From: Ceratothoa steindachneri
Taxonomy: Eukaryota > Arthropoda > Malacostraca > Isopoda > Cymothoidae
Assembly (NCBI GenBank): GCA_963969495.1
Contig: OZ018333.1
Span: forward strand, 86,765,756-86,829,755
DNA length: 64,000 bases
Direction of reading: 5' to 3'
Each line of letters opens with the position of its first letter. The stretch's first letter is position 1. Below the pieces are notes generated by a model. It saw only the letters and a program-made list of their open reading frames with translations, made no database searches and was not told where the DNA came from. A program made the position numbers and the translations under genes. Of this stretch, positions 22,986 to 31,689 are shown one piece after another.

Positions 22986-24430
22986 TTTACAAATGACTAT
23001 AAGTAAATTACGTAGACCAAACAGTCCATGTCAAATAATTTCCAAACTATCCATATATTTGTCCAACCTATTTTTAAAAATCTCAAGTGAATCACTATTA
23101 ACCACCTCTGCAGGCAAACTATTCCCCAAATTTACCACTCTCTGGCTAAACAAGTACTTTAAATATTCAGCCCTGACCTCTTTTTTTTTATAAGTTCCTC
23201 TCATGACCCCTTGTTACCCTTACACTTGATAATTAAAAAAAATCCTAGAAGAGTATCCTGCTCACACTCTGTAAACATCCTATAGGTATTAATCATATCA
23301 TCCCTAAGAAGCCTATGCCTAATAGAAAACGTGTAACTCCTTCAATCTTTTCCTGTACCTCATCCTACTGAGTCCTGGAATAAGCTTAGTGGCTCTTCAT
23401 TGAACACCCTCAAGCATATCCAAATCTGCTCTTGATAAGGAGCCCAGGCCTGAGCACAATATTTCATATGTGGCCTTCCAATATTCCATATGTGATTGCT
23501 CCTTCCACGCTTGTTACTCTGGCTGCTATTTTGGTATCATCATCAAACTTTGCTTTGCACACCCTTCTCTAAATCATTTATATAAAATATAAACAACAGC
23601 GAGCCCAAAACAGAACCTTGATGTAGTACTCCACTAAGCACAGGGGTCCACTCGAATTTTGTACGATTTAAAATTACTCTTTGCCTCCTATTTCTGAGCC
23701 ATTCTCCAATCCATTTGCATAAACTAAAAGAGAAACCACTTTCTCTCAACTTAATAGACAGTTGTCTGTGAGGCACTGTGTCAAAAGCCTTGCTAAGATC
23801 TAAATAAACAATATCCATGTCCTCACCCTTGTCTAAATTATCTTTTGTATATTCTAGGAAAGACAGAAAATTGTTCAAACATGATTTACCTGGCCTGAAA
23901 CCATGTTGAGATTTTTCTAGTAAGTTTCTATCCATAAGAAACCCATATAATCTAGATTTGATAAGTTTTTCTAATATCTTACAAACAATTAAAGTGAGGC
24001 TGACAGGCCAATAATTATTAACATCTCCTTTGCATCCCTTTTTGTAAATTGGAACAACATTTGCCAACTTCCAATCAATTGGTACCTCACAATATCCAAC
24101 CGAGGCCAGGCTAAATAACTTGATCCTTCCTGAAGTACTCTGATAGCAATTTTCTCAGGCTCTGCTAACTTATTTGGCTTCATACAGGATATAACACGCT
24201 TTATTTCATCCAAATCAAAACAAATGTCATTGCTACTCAAATCTGTCCTGGTATCAAAGTCATTAGCACCCAGTCAAGAGTCATCTTTGACAAATAATGA
24301 ACTGAAGTGATTACATAATACTTCAACTATATTTCACATTTCTCATGATTATTTCCAACATTTTAGTACCCTTGTTCCTAGCCTCAATGTTAGCAAATAA
24401 CCTTGCTATAACATAACATTCATGTATGAC
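22985..24430 (-). pseudogene. CR1 LINE ORF2, RT and C-terminal region, broken
   Basis: On the minus strand: SSNDICFDLDEIKRVISCMK (24240), MANVVPIYKKGCKGDVNNY (24067), SQHGFRPGKSCLNNFLSFLE, DIVYLDLSKAFDTVPHRQL, WIGEWLRNRRQRVILN and HQGSVLGSLLFIFYINDLE, with the FADD block interrupted near 23540. The C-terminal EVVNSDSLEIFKNRLDKYM lies near 23100-23030. This is the CR1 order without the endonuclease. It keeps the QHGFR block that the open CR1 copy at 26.5 kb has lost. Confidence 0.85.
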
Positions 24431-24530
24431 AAAAGCTCCAAGGGCCTATGAAAGGATATTCAAGTCAATCTCCACCATAATATCCCTCCATACACTACAT
24501 CCAAAGCATAGTTACTGTCCATAATTGTCT

Positions 24531-24909
24531 ATACAAAGATGATAGGAAAAAAGAAGCTATCTATTTATTAAAAATGTGTTAGTACCAAGTATGAACCTCT
24601 GAACATCAACCGATTCAACAATACCAAGAAGTATATTTCATAGCCTGGTTGTGGCAGAGATAAAACCCATTGCATGCCTCTTTGCCTGATTTGTTTCATG
24701 TACATAACACTAAGCTCCTGCTGGTATTCATAATGTTACTTTCTCAAGCATAAGATAATAGCAATCAATACTTGCCTTTTATTCCTGACACAACAAGGCC
24801 TTGAAATAAACTTCCTGGTGGTGTTGCTGAATCAGCTGATGTGCAGAAGCTCACACTCCGTACCAATTCCATTTTAATAGATATCTTTTTCCTATCATCT
24901 TTTTATATA
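24531..24909. repeat. Near-contiguous inverted repeat, arms about 185 bp
   Basis: The left arm starts AAGATGATAGGAAAAAAG; the right arm, reverse complemented, starts AAGATGATAGGAAAAAG. They stay alignable inward through CTCTGAACATCAACCGATTC versus CTTCTGCACATCAGCTGATTC. The arms nearly meet at about 24725. It is either a foldback element or two head-to-head copies of a LINE tail. Confidence 0.7.
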
Positions 24910-25368
24910 GTAATTTATCTTATTCGATGCATTTCTACCTAATTTCTTAAATTTTCATTGTAAGTTTCATTCTAGTATCAAGTAAGAAAACACAAAAATC
25001 CACTTATATAGAATAAATGACTAAAATGGAGAAAAAAACTAGTCTATGGCTTGAAAAAAAATACCTCAATAAGTTTACATTGACTATAGTTGAATGCAAT
25101 GCTTAGTGTACTCTTTTGCATGTGTTTATATAGAATATAAGAAAAGAAGGAGACTGGCTTTGTTCTGGAAGGTTGTCTTACAGGAAGCTCTTGATTCTCA
25201 TTGTAAGATTGGGATATAATACTGATTTGGGTGTATAGTTTTTCTTGTATTTATTTAATACATCAATCACTGTGTAATAAATACATTAGTGATTAATACT
25301 TTTGGGGAAGATAACTAAGAATTTTTTTTGGTGAGTGTTAACTTTTTCCTTAGTAAATTTCTGAGAGT
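24910..25368 (+). other. Probable 5' UTR of the CR1 element and flank
   Basis: Non-coding and A/T-rich, it leads directly to the ORF1 start. The last 40 bp (CTTAGTAAATTTCTGAGAGT) resemble the leader of the second CR1 copy at 30550-30588. The exact element start is not visible. Confidence 0.4.
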
Positions 25369-26388
25369 ATGGCTGTTTGTATAGATGGTGAGAGCATGCC
25401 GTTTGAAAGTAGTGTGTATGTGGTGTGTGATGCATGTGGAGTTGAAAGGAGAGTGAATGTAACTGAATGCCGTGTGTGTTTTCTGGAAGGGGAGGTTAGG
25501 AGGTTGAGTGGGGAATGTAAGAGGTTGAATGATTTGGTGTTTGAGGTGAGAAGAGATGCAAGTGTGCGATTGAAGGGCGAGATTAGTGCTAAGAGGGTGG
25601 AAGATAGGGCTAGGACTGGGAACAGTGTGGAAGTTGTGAGTGATGATGAATGGTGGGTGAAAATGGATAGGATAGATAAGTTAGGACAGATTAAGTGTGT
25701 GAATGAGGGGGACATAGAACCTGTTAGGTTGACTAACAGATTCAATGTCCTGAGAGAGGAAGAGTGTGAAAGTGATTTGCCTGGTGTGATTGTGGATGAA
25801 AGCAGGATGGGTGGTAGTGTGACTGAGAGCAGGAGGGAGGGTAATGTTAGGCCAAGACAGAATAGGAGAATGACTGAGGTGCTAGTGATGGGTGACTCTC
25901 AGATTAGGTATTTAGATAGGAAGTTTAGTGATAGCAAGTGGAAGGGAATGAGAGTTTGTCTGCCGGGTGCTGGTGTAAGTGATGTTTGTGAGAGGTATGA
26001 TAGGCTGGTTTCTGGGTGTGAGAGGGATGCAGTTGTGATTACGCATGTGGGAGTGAATGATGTAAAGAAGGTGGGTACATGTGAGTTATGTGAGCAGTAT
26101 AAAAGGTTAGTTGAAAGGATGAGTAAAAGCAGGGTAAAAGGTGTTGTTTCTGGTGTGCTTCCGAGATTGGATGTGGGGGTAGAATGGTTGTCGCGTGCAA
26201 TTGGTTTGAATGAATTTGTGAAAGGACTGTGTGAGGAGTTAGGATTGGTGTTTGTAGATGTCTGGGGAGGGTTTTACGGGAATAGGAGGTTGTATGCGAT
26301 GGATGGGCTCCATCTTAGTCGGGCAGGTGTTGAGGTTCTATGGGGGGAGCTGGATAGTGTGATTAGGTCCTTACGGGTAGGAAACTAG
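25369..26388 (+). CDS. CR1 ORF1 protein: zinc-finger-like N-terminus and SGNH esterase domain
   Basis: ORF1 of CR1 elements carries a PHD-like finger and an SGNH/GDSL esterase domain thought to act on membranes or lipids during retrotransposition. Residues about 20-40 hold CDACG and CRVC pairs (C-x2-C-x11-C-x2-C), followed by a Leu/Glu-rich, possibly coiled-coil stretch to residue 70 and a DDEWWVKMDRID block near 92-103. From about 170 the esterase motifs appear in order: LVMGDSQIR (nucleophile Ser), the oxyanion Gly of LPGAGVSDV, THVGVNDVKK (Asn), and DGLHLSRAGVEVL (catalytic Asp and His). The frame is intact from the ATG at 25369 and the esterase is not missing any motif I can check. The decayed copy at 30589 has the same layout. 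Confidence 0.85.
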   Translation: MAVCIDGESMPFESSVYVVCDACGVERRVNVTECRVCFLEGEVRRLSGECKRLNDLVFEVRRDASVRLKGEISAKRVEDRARTGNSVEVVSDDEWWVKMDRIDKLGQIKCVNEGDIEPVRLTNRFNVLREEECESDLPGVIVDESRMGGSVTESRREGNVRPRQNRRMTEVLVMGDSQIRYLDRKFSDSKWKGMRVCLPGAGVSDVCERYDRLVSGCERDAVVITHVGVNDVKKVGTCELCEQYKRLVERMSKSRVKGVVSGVLPRLDVGVEWLSRAIGLNEFVKGLCEELGLVFVDVWGGFYGNRRLYAMDGLHLSRAGVEVLWGELDSVIRSLRVGN

Positions 26389-26486
26389 AAGCTGTTAGAG
26401 GTAAGGGAATAACAGGAATAGAGGACAGGTGTAGGAAATGGAAGGGATGCAGAGATAGAGGAATAGCTAAGGGAGAGGGCATACTG

Positions 26487-29357
26487 ATGCGTTATAGGGG
26501 GACTAATGCACAAGTGAATGAGCAGATAACTAGGAATAGAAAAGCACGATGCAATGAAGATGGGAATAATAAAAAAACCTTAAAAATATACTACACAAAT
26601 GGTCGGAGTATAAGGAATAAGATAGATCTCTTAAGAGCGTTAGCGAGTGAAGAGAATTTTGATATAATTGCGATAACAGAGTCATGGCTTGATTTGGCAG
26701 GAAATCACTTTAAACCTGAGGTTGAGATTGAGGGCTTTAACATGTTCCATACAGATAGGAATAGGAAGAGAGGAGGAGGGGTTATTATTTATATTAAAGA
26801 TAATCTCCAGTGTTGTGTAAACAGTACAATTAAATTAGATGAGAACACAGAGTCATTATGGCTAAATGTAAAGGAAGGTAAAAACAAGCTTGTCATAGGA
26901 TTATTATACAGACCACCAAATCTTAGTAAGGAAGCTTCAAATCTTCTGTGGCAGGAGATTGAACGGGCATGTAGAAGTAAGCATGTGTGTATAATGGGCG
27001 ATTTTAATTACAGAAATATAGACTGGGAAGCTCTTGTGGGTGATCAGGAGGCTGAGGAATTTTTGAATGTTGTCCAAGATAATTTTCTGAGGCAGATTAT
27101 TAACGAACCCACTAGAGGTAATAATATACTGGATTTAGTTCTGACAAATAGGGTAGAAGTTATTAAGGATACTCAAATTGGAGGAAATTTGGGTAATAGT
27201 GACCATTGTGAAATTAGATTCAAGATGAAATGGAATGGTATTGATAGTAGCATGAACAATGTTAAAATTCCTAACTTTAGAAGAGCAAATTATAATGGGC
27301 TAAGGACTTACCTGGAGACAGTTGTACAGAAACCAGGCAATGAAATCAATTCAGGAATAGATTCAATGATATCAGTTAGTGGAGACAATAATCACCAGGA
27401 GGAAGAGATTACAATTAAAGAGGAGTGTGAAAGAATAATTGAGCAATTAATTACAGGTCAGATGATTAACATTCCATATAAGGAGATTAGGACTAAAAAT
27501 AATGACCCAAAATGGATGAAAGATAAAATTAAGCATTATATTGGCATTAAAAAGGGCATTTATAGGAAAATAAAAAATGGAGAGGATCACTTAAGGCAGA
27601 GATATAATGAACTAGCAAGAGATGTTAAAAAGTTAGTTAGAGTAGCAAGGAGAAATTATGAAATTAAAGTGGCAAAGGAAGATCCTAAAAGTTTTTATCA
27701 ATTATACAAAACTAAGGTTAGAGATAAAATAGGCCCACTTATAGATTCCAATGGAGAATTAGTGAGTGATAGGGACTCAATGGCTGGAATGCTAAATGAC
27801 TTTTTTCTCGCAGTATTTACACAGGAGGATATTCTAAATATACCCGAGGTGTCAATGATCTTTCAGGGTAATGATGAAGAGAAATTAAAGGATATCTTGA
27901 TCACAAAGGAGATAGTGACAAAGGAAATTGATAAAATCAAAAGTAGTAAAGCACCCGGTCCTGATGAGGTCTTTCCTAGAATTTTGAAAGAATGTAAGGA
28001 TGTGTTAAGTGAGCCCCTAGCATGCATCTTTAGAAAATCATTGGAGAGTGGCATTGTGCCAGTGGCATGGAAGAAAGCCAATGTGATACCTATATTTAAG
28101 AAAGGGGATAAAACAAATATGTCTAATTACAGACCAGTAAGTTTGACATCAGTGGTAGGGAAAATGATGGAATCTATTATAGCAAGGAATATTAGGGATC
28201 ACTTGGATAAGCATAATTTGCTGTCTTTTTATAGTAAGGTGTATGAAGCAGCAGATAATGATGAAAACTATGATATTTTATACTTGGACTTTAGTAAGGC
28301 TTTTGATCGAGTGCCACACTTACGGCTTCTGAGCAAAGTTAAAGCACACAGGATCAATGGCAGTATATTTAGGTGGATTCAGTCATGGCTTGGTGACAGA
28401 CAGCAAAGAGTTAGTATAGATGGAGTTAAATCTGAGTGGTGGTGTGTTAGCAGTGGAGTTCCGCAAGGATCTGTTTTGGGTCCCTTGCTATTCTTAATTT
28501 ATATTAATGATCTTGACATAGGTATAAGTAGTGACCTGAGTAAATTTGCTGATGATACTAAGCTAGGTAGGGCCATTAGGGCTGATTCTGATGCTGTTGT
28601 AATGCAGGAGGAATTGACCATTCTGTCCAATTGGGCTGAGAAATGGCAAATGAAGTTTAACATAGACAAATGTAGTGTACTTAGTATAGGTAGAAATAAT
28701 CCACTGAATAGTTATAAATTAAATGGGATAAATTTAGGGAGGACCGATTGTGAGAGGGACTTGGGTATTTTGGTAAGTTCAGACCTTCGTCCTAGAAAGC
28801 AATGCCTAAATGCTAAGAATAAAGCTAATAGGATATTGGGATTCATTAGGAGGAGTGTAAGCAATAAGAGTGCTGAAGTCATTCTAAAACTGTATCTGGC
28901 GCTAGTTAGGCCTCATCTAGACTATGCAGTACAATTTTGGTCACCATATTATAGGAAGGATATTGATTTGCTTGAGTCTGTGCAGAGAAGGATGACAAAG
29001 ATGATTGGTGGGCTAAGGAACTTACCTTATGGTGAAAGGCTCAGAAAACTAAATCTACATACATTGGAAAGGAGAAGAGTGAGAGGGAAATTGATTGAAG
29101 TCTTCAAATGGGTAAAAGGATATAATAAAGGGGATCTGGGTAAGGTTCTTATACTTAGTGAACATGACAGGACACGTAGCAATGGGTTTAAGCTTGATAA
29201 GTATAGGTTTAGGAAGGAGATTGGGAGGAATTGGTTTACAAATCGTGTGGTAGATGAATGGAATAGGCTCACTAGACATGTGATAGAAGCCTCCTCTCTG
29301 GGTAGTTTTAAGAATAGATTAGATAAATATATGAATGAAGCTGCTAGATGGGACTGA
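26487..29357 (+). CDS. CR1 ORF2: AP endonuclease and reverse transcriptase, open but with a lost RT block
   Basis: Residues about 30-260 are the endonuclease: YTNGRSIRNK, ITESWLD (Glu), LLYRPPN, IMGDFNYRNIDW (Asp/Asn), LDLVLTN and NSDHCEIRF (catalytic SDH). Residues about 480-800 are RT: KAPGPDE, NVIPIFKKGDKTNMSNYRPV, YLDFSKAFDRVPH (first Asp), SSGVPQGSVLGPLLFLIYIN, and KFADDTKLG (catalytic Asp pair). The thumb follows (RPHLDYAVQFWSPY, LLESVQRRMTKMI) and the C-terminal SLGSFKNRLDKYM. Between HNLLS and FYSKVYEAADN the conserved Q-H-G-F-R-x-G-x-S-C block, about 18 residues and present in both other CR1 copies here, is absent in frame. The protein is therefore probably not an active RT despite having no stop. 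It is translated downstream of ORF1 with a 98-bp gap. Confidence 0.9.
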   Translation: MRYRGTNAQVNEQITRNRKARCNEDGNNKKTLKIYYTNGRSIRNKIDLLRALASEENFDIIAITESWLDLAGNHFKPEVEIEGFNMFHTDRNRKRGGGVIIYIKDNLQCCVNSTIKLDENTESLWLNVKEGKNKLVIGLLYRPPNLSKEASNLLWQEIERACRSKHVCIMGDFNYRNIDWEALVGDQEAEEFLNVVQDNFLRQIINEPTRGNNILDLVLTNRVEVIKDTQIGGNLGNSDHCEIRFKMKWNGIDSSMNNVKIPNFRRANYNGLRTYLETVVQKPGNEINSGIDSMISVSGDNNHQEEEITIKEECERIIEQLITGQMINIPYKEIRTKNNDPKWMKDKIKHYIGIKKGIYRKIKNGEDHLRQRYNELARDVKKLVRVARRNYEIKVAKEDPKSFYQLYKTKVRDKIGPLIDSNGELVSDRDSMAGMLNDFFLAVFTQEDILNIPEVSMIFQGNDEEKLKDILITKEIVTKEIDKIKSSKAPGPDEVFPRILKECKDVLSEPLACIFRKSLESGIVPVAWKKANVIPIFKKGDKTNMSNYRPVSLTSVVGKMMESIIARNIRDHLDKHNLLSFYSKVYEAADNDENYDILYLDFSKAFDRVPHLRLLSKVKAHRINGSIFRWIQSWLGDRQQRVSIDGVKSEWWCVSSGVPQGSVLGPLLFLIYINDLDIGISSDLSKFADDTKLGRAIRADSDAVVMQEELTILSNWAEKWQMKFNIDKCSVLSIGRNNPLNSYKLNGINLGRTDCERDLGILVSSDLRPRKQCLNAKNKANRILGFIRRSVSNKSAEVILKLYLALVRPHLDYAVQFWSPYYRKDIDLLESVQRRMTKMIGGLRNLPYGERLRKLNLHTLERRRVRGKLIEVFKWVKGYNKGDLGKVLILSEHDRTRSNGFKLDKYRFRKEIGRNWFTNRVVDEWNRLTRHVIEASSLGSFKNRLDKYMNEAARWD

Positions 29358-29525
29358 CTTTTTTATGTACATATGTATATATTTTTCTAAGGAGTGGGGA
29401 GATTATTTTGCGGTTGCATGAATGGACATAATCCTCTGGATGCATTTTATGTATATTGTAGATTAGATCTGACGAACTCCTGTAAAGGGTGACAATGTTG
29501 ATGACTTTTCTCTGGTAAGAAATCT

Positions 29526-29681
29526 TTTGTGTGTTGACTGGAACAGGAGCTGCCAAGTGTAGGCCATGCATGGTCTTTTGCAGTCTCCTTCTTTTCTTAT
29601 GTTCTTATAAGACCATTCATGGCCTACACTTGGCAGCTCCTGTTCCAGTCAACACACAAACTCCTGTTCCAGTCAACACAC
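29526..29681. repeat. CR1 3' tail followed by an inverted and re-duplicated copy
   Basis: 29526-29608 is the CR1 3' end (GTGTGTTGACTGGAACAGG to CTTATGTTCTTAT). 29605-29659 is the same sequence inverted. A further 22-bp direct copy of its last part (CTCCTGTTCCAGTCAACACA) follows to 29681. Together they make an imperfect palindrome. Confidence 0.85.
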
Positions 29682-29805
29682 AGGGTGTTCACCAAAAATG
29701 TATATACACTTTAAATAATTGTAAAGTATTTATTTATTAAAATATATTTCATTTTCAAAATTTACAATTATTTAAAGTGTGTATACATTTTGAGGGTACA
29801 CCCAG
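29681..29805. mobile_element. 125-bp palindromic MITE, mariner-like ends
   Basis: Inverted repeats of about 45 bp run from CAGGGTGTTCACC on the left to GGGTACACCCAG on the right and share ACACTTTAAATAATTGTAAA. The CAGGGTGT-type terminus is common in Tc1/mariner MITEs. The right side is followed by TA; the left flank CA has lost, or never had, a TA duplication. Confidence 0.7.
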
Positions 29806-30000
29806 TATATTAAAAATAACCAGTTAAAGTAATTTTTTTTTCATCTATAAGAGTTTCTTCTGTCAGTTTGACTTTCCCTCTATTTCAGAACTTTCTTTTC
29901 CCAATAACCTTTATGTTTTCATCCGTAGCTATACTTTAGGATTCAGTCTTCATCTATATATTCTGTATGGGGGAATGATGATGACTGCCTGCATGCATCC
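29806..30000. other. Short unassigned spacer
   Basis: A/T-rich and without motifs. Confidence 0.4.
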
Positions 30001-30160
30001 TACTCAGTGAAATGGTTTCTCCCATCCTTTTCTTCAGAAACTTCTTTCAGCCAGGTACCATTAAGATTATAACAAAATGACGTATTCTGTGCACCCATAT
30101 GCAATACTTTATATTTATTTAAATTAAACTTCATCTGTTTGTTATCTGACCATCCTAGGA
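30000..30160 (-). pseudogene. CR1-type RT fragment
   Basis: The minus strand reads WSDNKQMKFNLNKYKVLHMG and YNLNGTWLKEVSEEKD, the stretch just after the RT catalytic block (compare WAEKWQMKFNIDKCSVLSIG in the open CR1). About 50 codons remain, joined directly to a plus-strand CR1 3' tail. Confidence 0.7.
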
Positions 30161-30250
30161 TTTTGTGTGTTGACTGGAACAGGAGCTGCCAAGTGTAGGC
30201 CATGAATGGTCTTTTGCAGTCTCCTTCTTTTCTTATGTTCTTATGTTCTT
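30161..30250 (+). repeat. Solo CR1 3' end
   Basis: Nearly identical to 29526-29608, ending in about 2.5 units of TTATGTTC. It looks like an extremely 5'-truncated CR1 insertion into the RT fragment at 30000-30160. Confidence 0.8.
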
Positions 30251-30588
30251 AAACGCACACTGATTGCATATGTTAGCGACGAGCTCTTGATAGATTGATG
30301 TTTTTGGATAAAATTGTCATATTTCTATGATTTTTCGGTTGTCCTTGGGGTTTATCTTTGATCAGATTGTAATTCTTGAATAGTGTTAAATTTTTAGATA
30401 GATTGTTAGTCTGGTTCTCTGAAGCCTCATTTAGCCAGTAGCGATTGGATGTGTTCTCGGAGAGCTCTCTATTCAGCGACATTTTAAAATTTTTTGCCTT
30501 GATATATTTAAGTTCAGTAAGATAGTTAACTTTGAGTATTAGACATATACTAAAGGAATTTTAATTATATTTTGAAAAGTTTCTCAGT
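30251..30588 (+). other. Probable leader of the second CR1 copy
   Basis: Non-coding on the plus strand; its end (TTTCTCAGTATGGCTGTTGC) aligns with the ORF1 start of the open CR1 copy. Confidence 0.45.
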
Positions 30589-31555
30589 ATGGCTGTTGCT
30601 TTGGATGATGTGAATGTTCCTTTTGATATAAGCAGTGTATACGTAGTTTGTGATTTTTGTGGTATTGAAAGAAGAGCAAATGTATCTGAATACCCGGTTT
30701 GGTATATGACTAGTGCAAATGTGTCTTTGGTAGAGGAGGTGAGTTGGTTGTGTGATGAGTGCAAGAGATTAAGTGAGTTGGTGAATGAAGTGAGAAGGGA
30801 TGTGAGGGTATGCATGAAGAATGTGGCTGGGACTAGGAGTGTGGAAGATAGGCCTAGACTAGGGACTAGGAGGGTGGAAGATAGGCCTAGACTAGGGACT
30901 GGAGAGAAAGAAGTGACTGATGTGAGTGAAGATGAATGGTGGGTGAATATGGCTAAAATAGATAGGTTAGGTCTGGGAGTAATAGGGAAATGGAACCTGT
31001 TAGGTTGACTAACAGATTCAATGCTCTGAAAGAGGAAGAGGTTGAATTTATTTGTCTGATGTGACTCAGGATAGATATTTAGATAGGAAGTTGAGTGCAA
31101 GCAAATGGAAGGGAGTGAGAGTTTGTTTGCCGGGTGCTGGTGTAAGTGATGTGTCTGAGAGGTATGATACTCTGGTGTCTGGATATGAGAGGGATACAGG
31201 TGTGATTATGCATGTGGGAGTAAATGATGTAAAGAAGGTGGGTTCATGTGAGTTATGAGAGAGGTACAAAAGGTTATTTGAAAAGATGAGTGAAAGTAGA
31301 GTAAAAGGCGTTGTTTCTGGTGTGCTTCCGAGATTGGATGTGAGAATGGAATGGTTGTCTCGTGCAATTGGACTGAATGAGTATGTGAAAGGACTGTGTG
31401 AGGAGTTGGGATTAATGTTTTTAGATGTTTGGAATGGGTTTATGGGAATAAGGCATTGTATGCATTGGATGGACTCCATCCAAACTGGGTTGAGGTTGAC
31501 GTGTTGTGGCAGGAGTTAGATAGTGTCATTAGGTCTTTGCAGGCAGGAAACTATT
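30589..31555 (+). pseudogene. CR1 ORF1, second copy, frameshifted
   Basis: The layout is that of the ORF1 at 25369. The finger is damaged (VCDFCG kept, the second pair replaced by YPVW), SEDEWWVNM is present, then an internal duplication of the segment R-V-E-D-R-P-R-L-G-T-R (30830-30900). The esterase Ser motif is destroyed (DVTQDRYLDRK instead of G-D-S-Q-I-R-Y); LPGAGVSDV, MHVGVNDVKK and an RHCMHWMDSI remnant of the Asp-His block remain. Three frames are needed to follow it. Confidence 0.8.
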
Positions 31556-31689
31556 ACTGATAGTGGTCAGGGAAATATAAGAGTACAGGGTTGGGCAGGG
31601 AAAAGAAAGAGATGTAGAGGAGATAGAGTGGAAGATATACATTCTAAAAGAGGTGCTTCAGGGACAGGAGGGCTGAGTTGTCTTTCTAC

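Larger units (their letters stand above)
25340..29608 (+). mobile_element. CR1 LINE with both ORFs open
   Basis: Leader, ORF1 (339 codons), 98-bp spacer, ORF2 (956 codons) and a 250-bp 3' UTR ending in CTTATGTTCTTAT, the octamer-type tail of CR1 elements. It is the youngest-looking coding element in the window. The 5' end and any target duplication are not resolved; CR1 usually makes short or no duplications. Confidence 0.85.
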
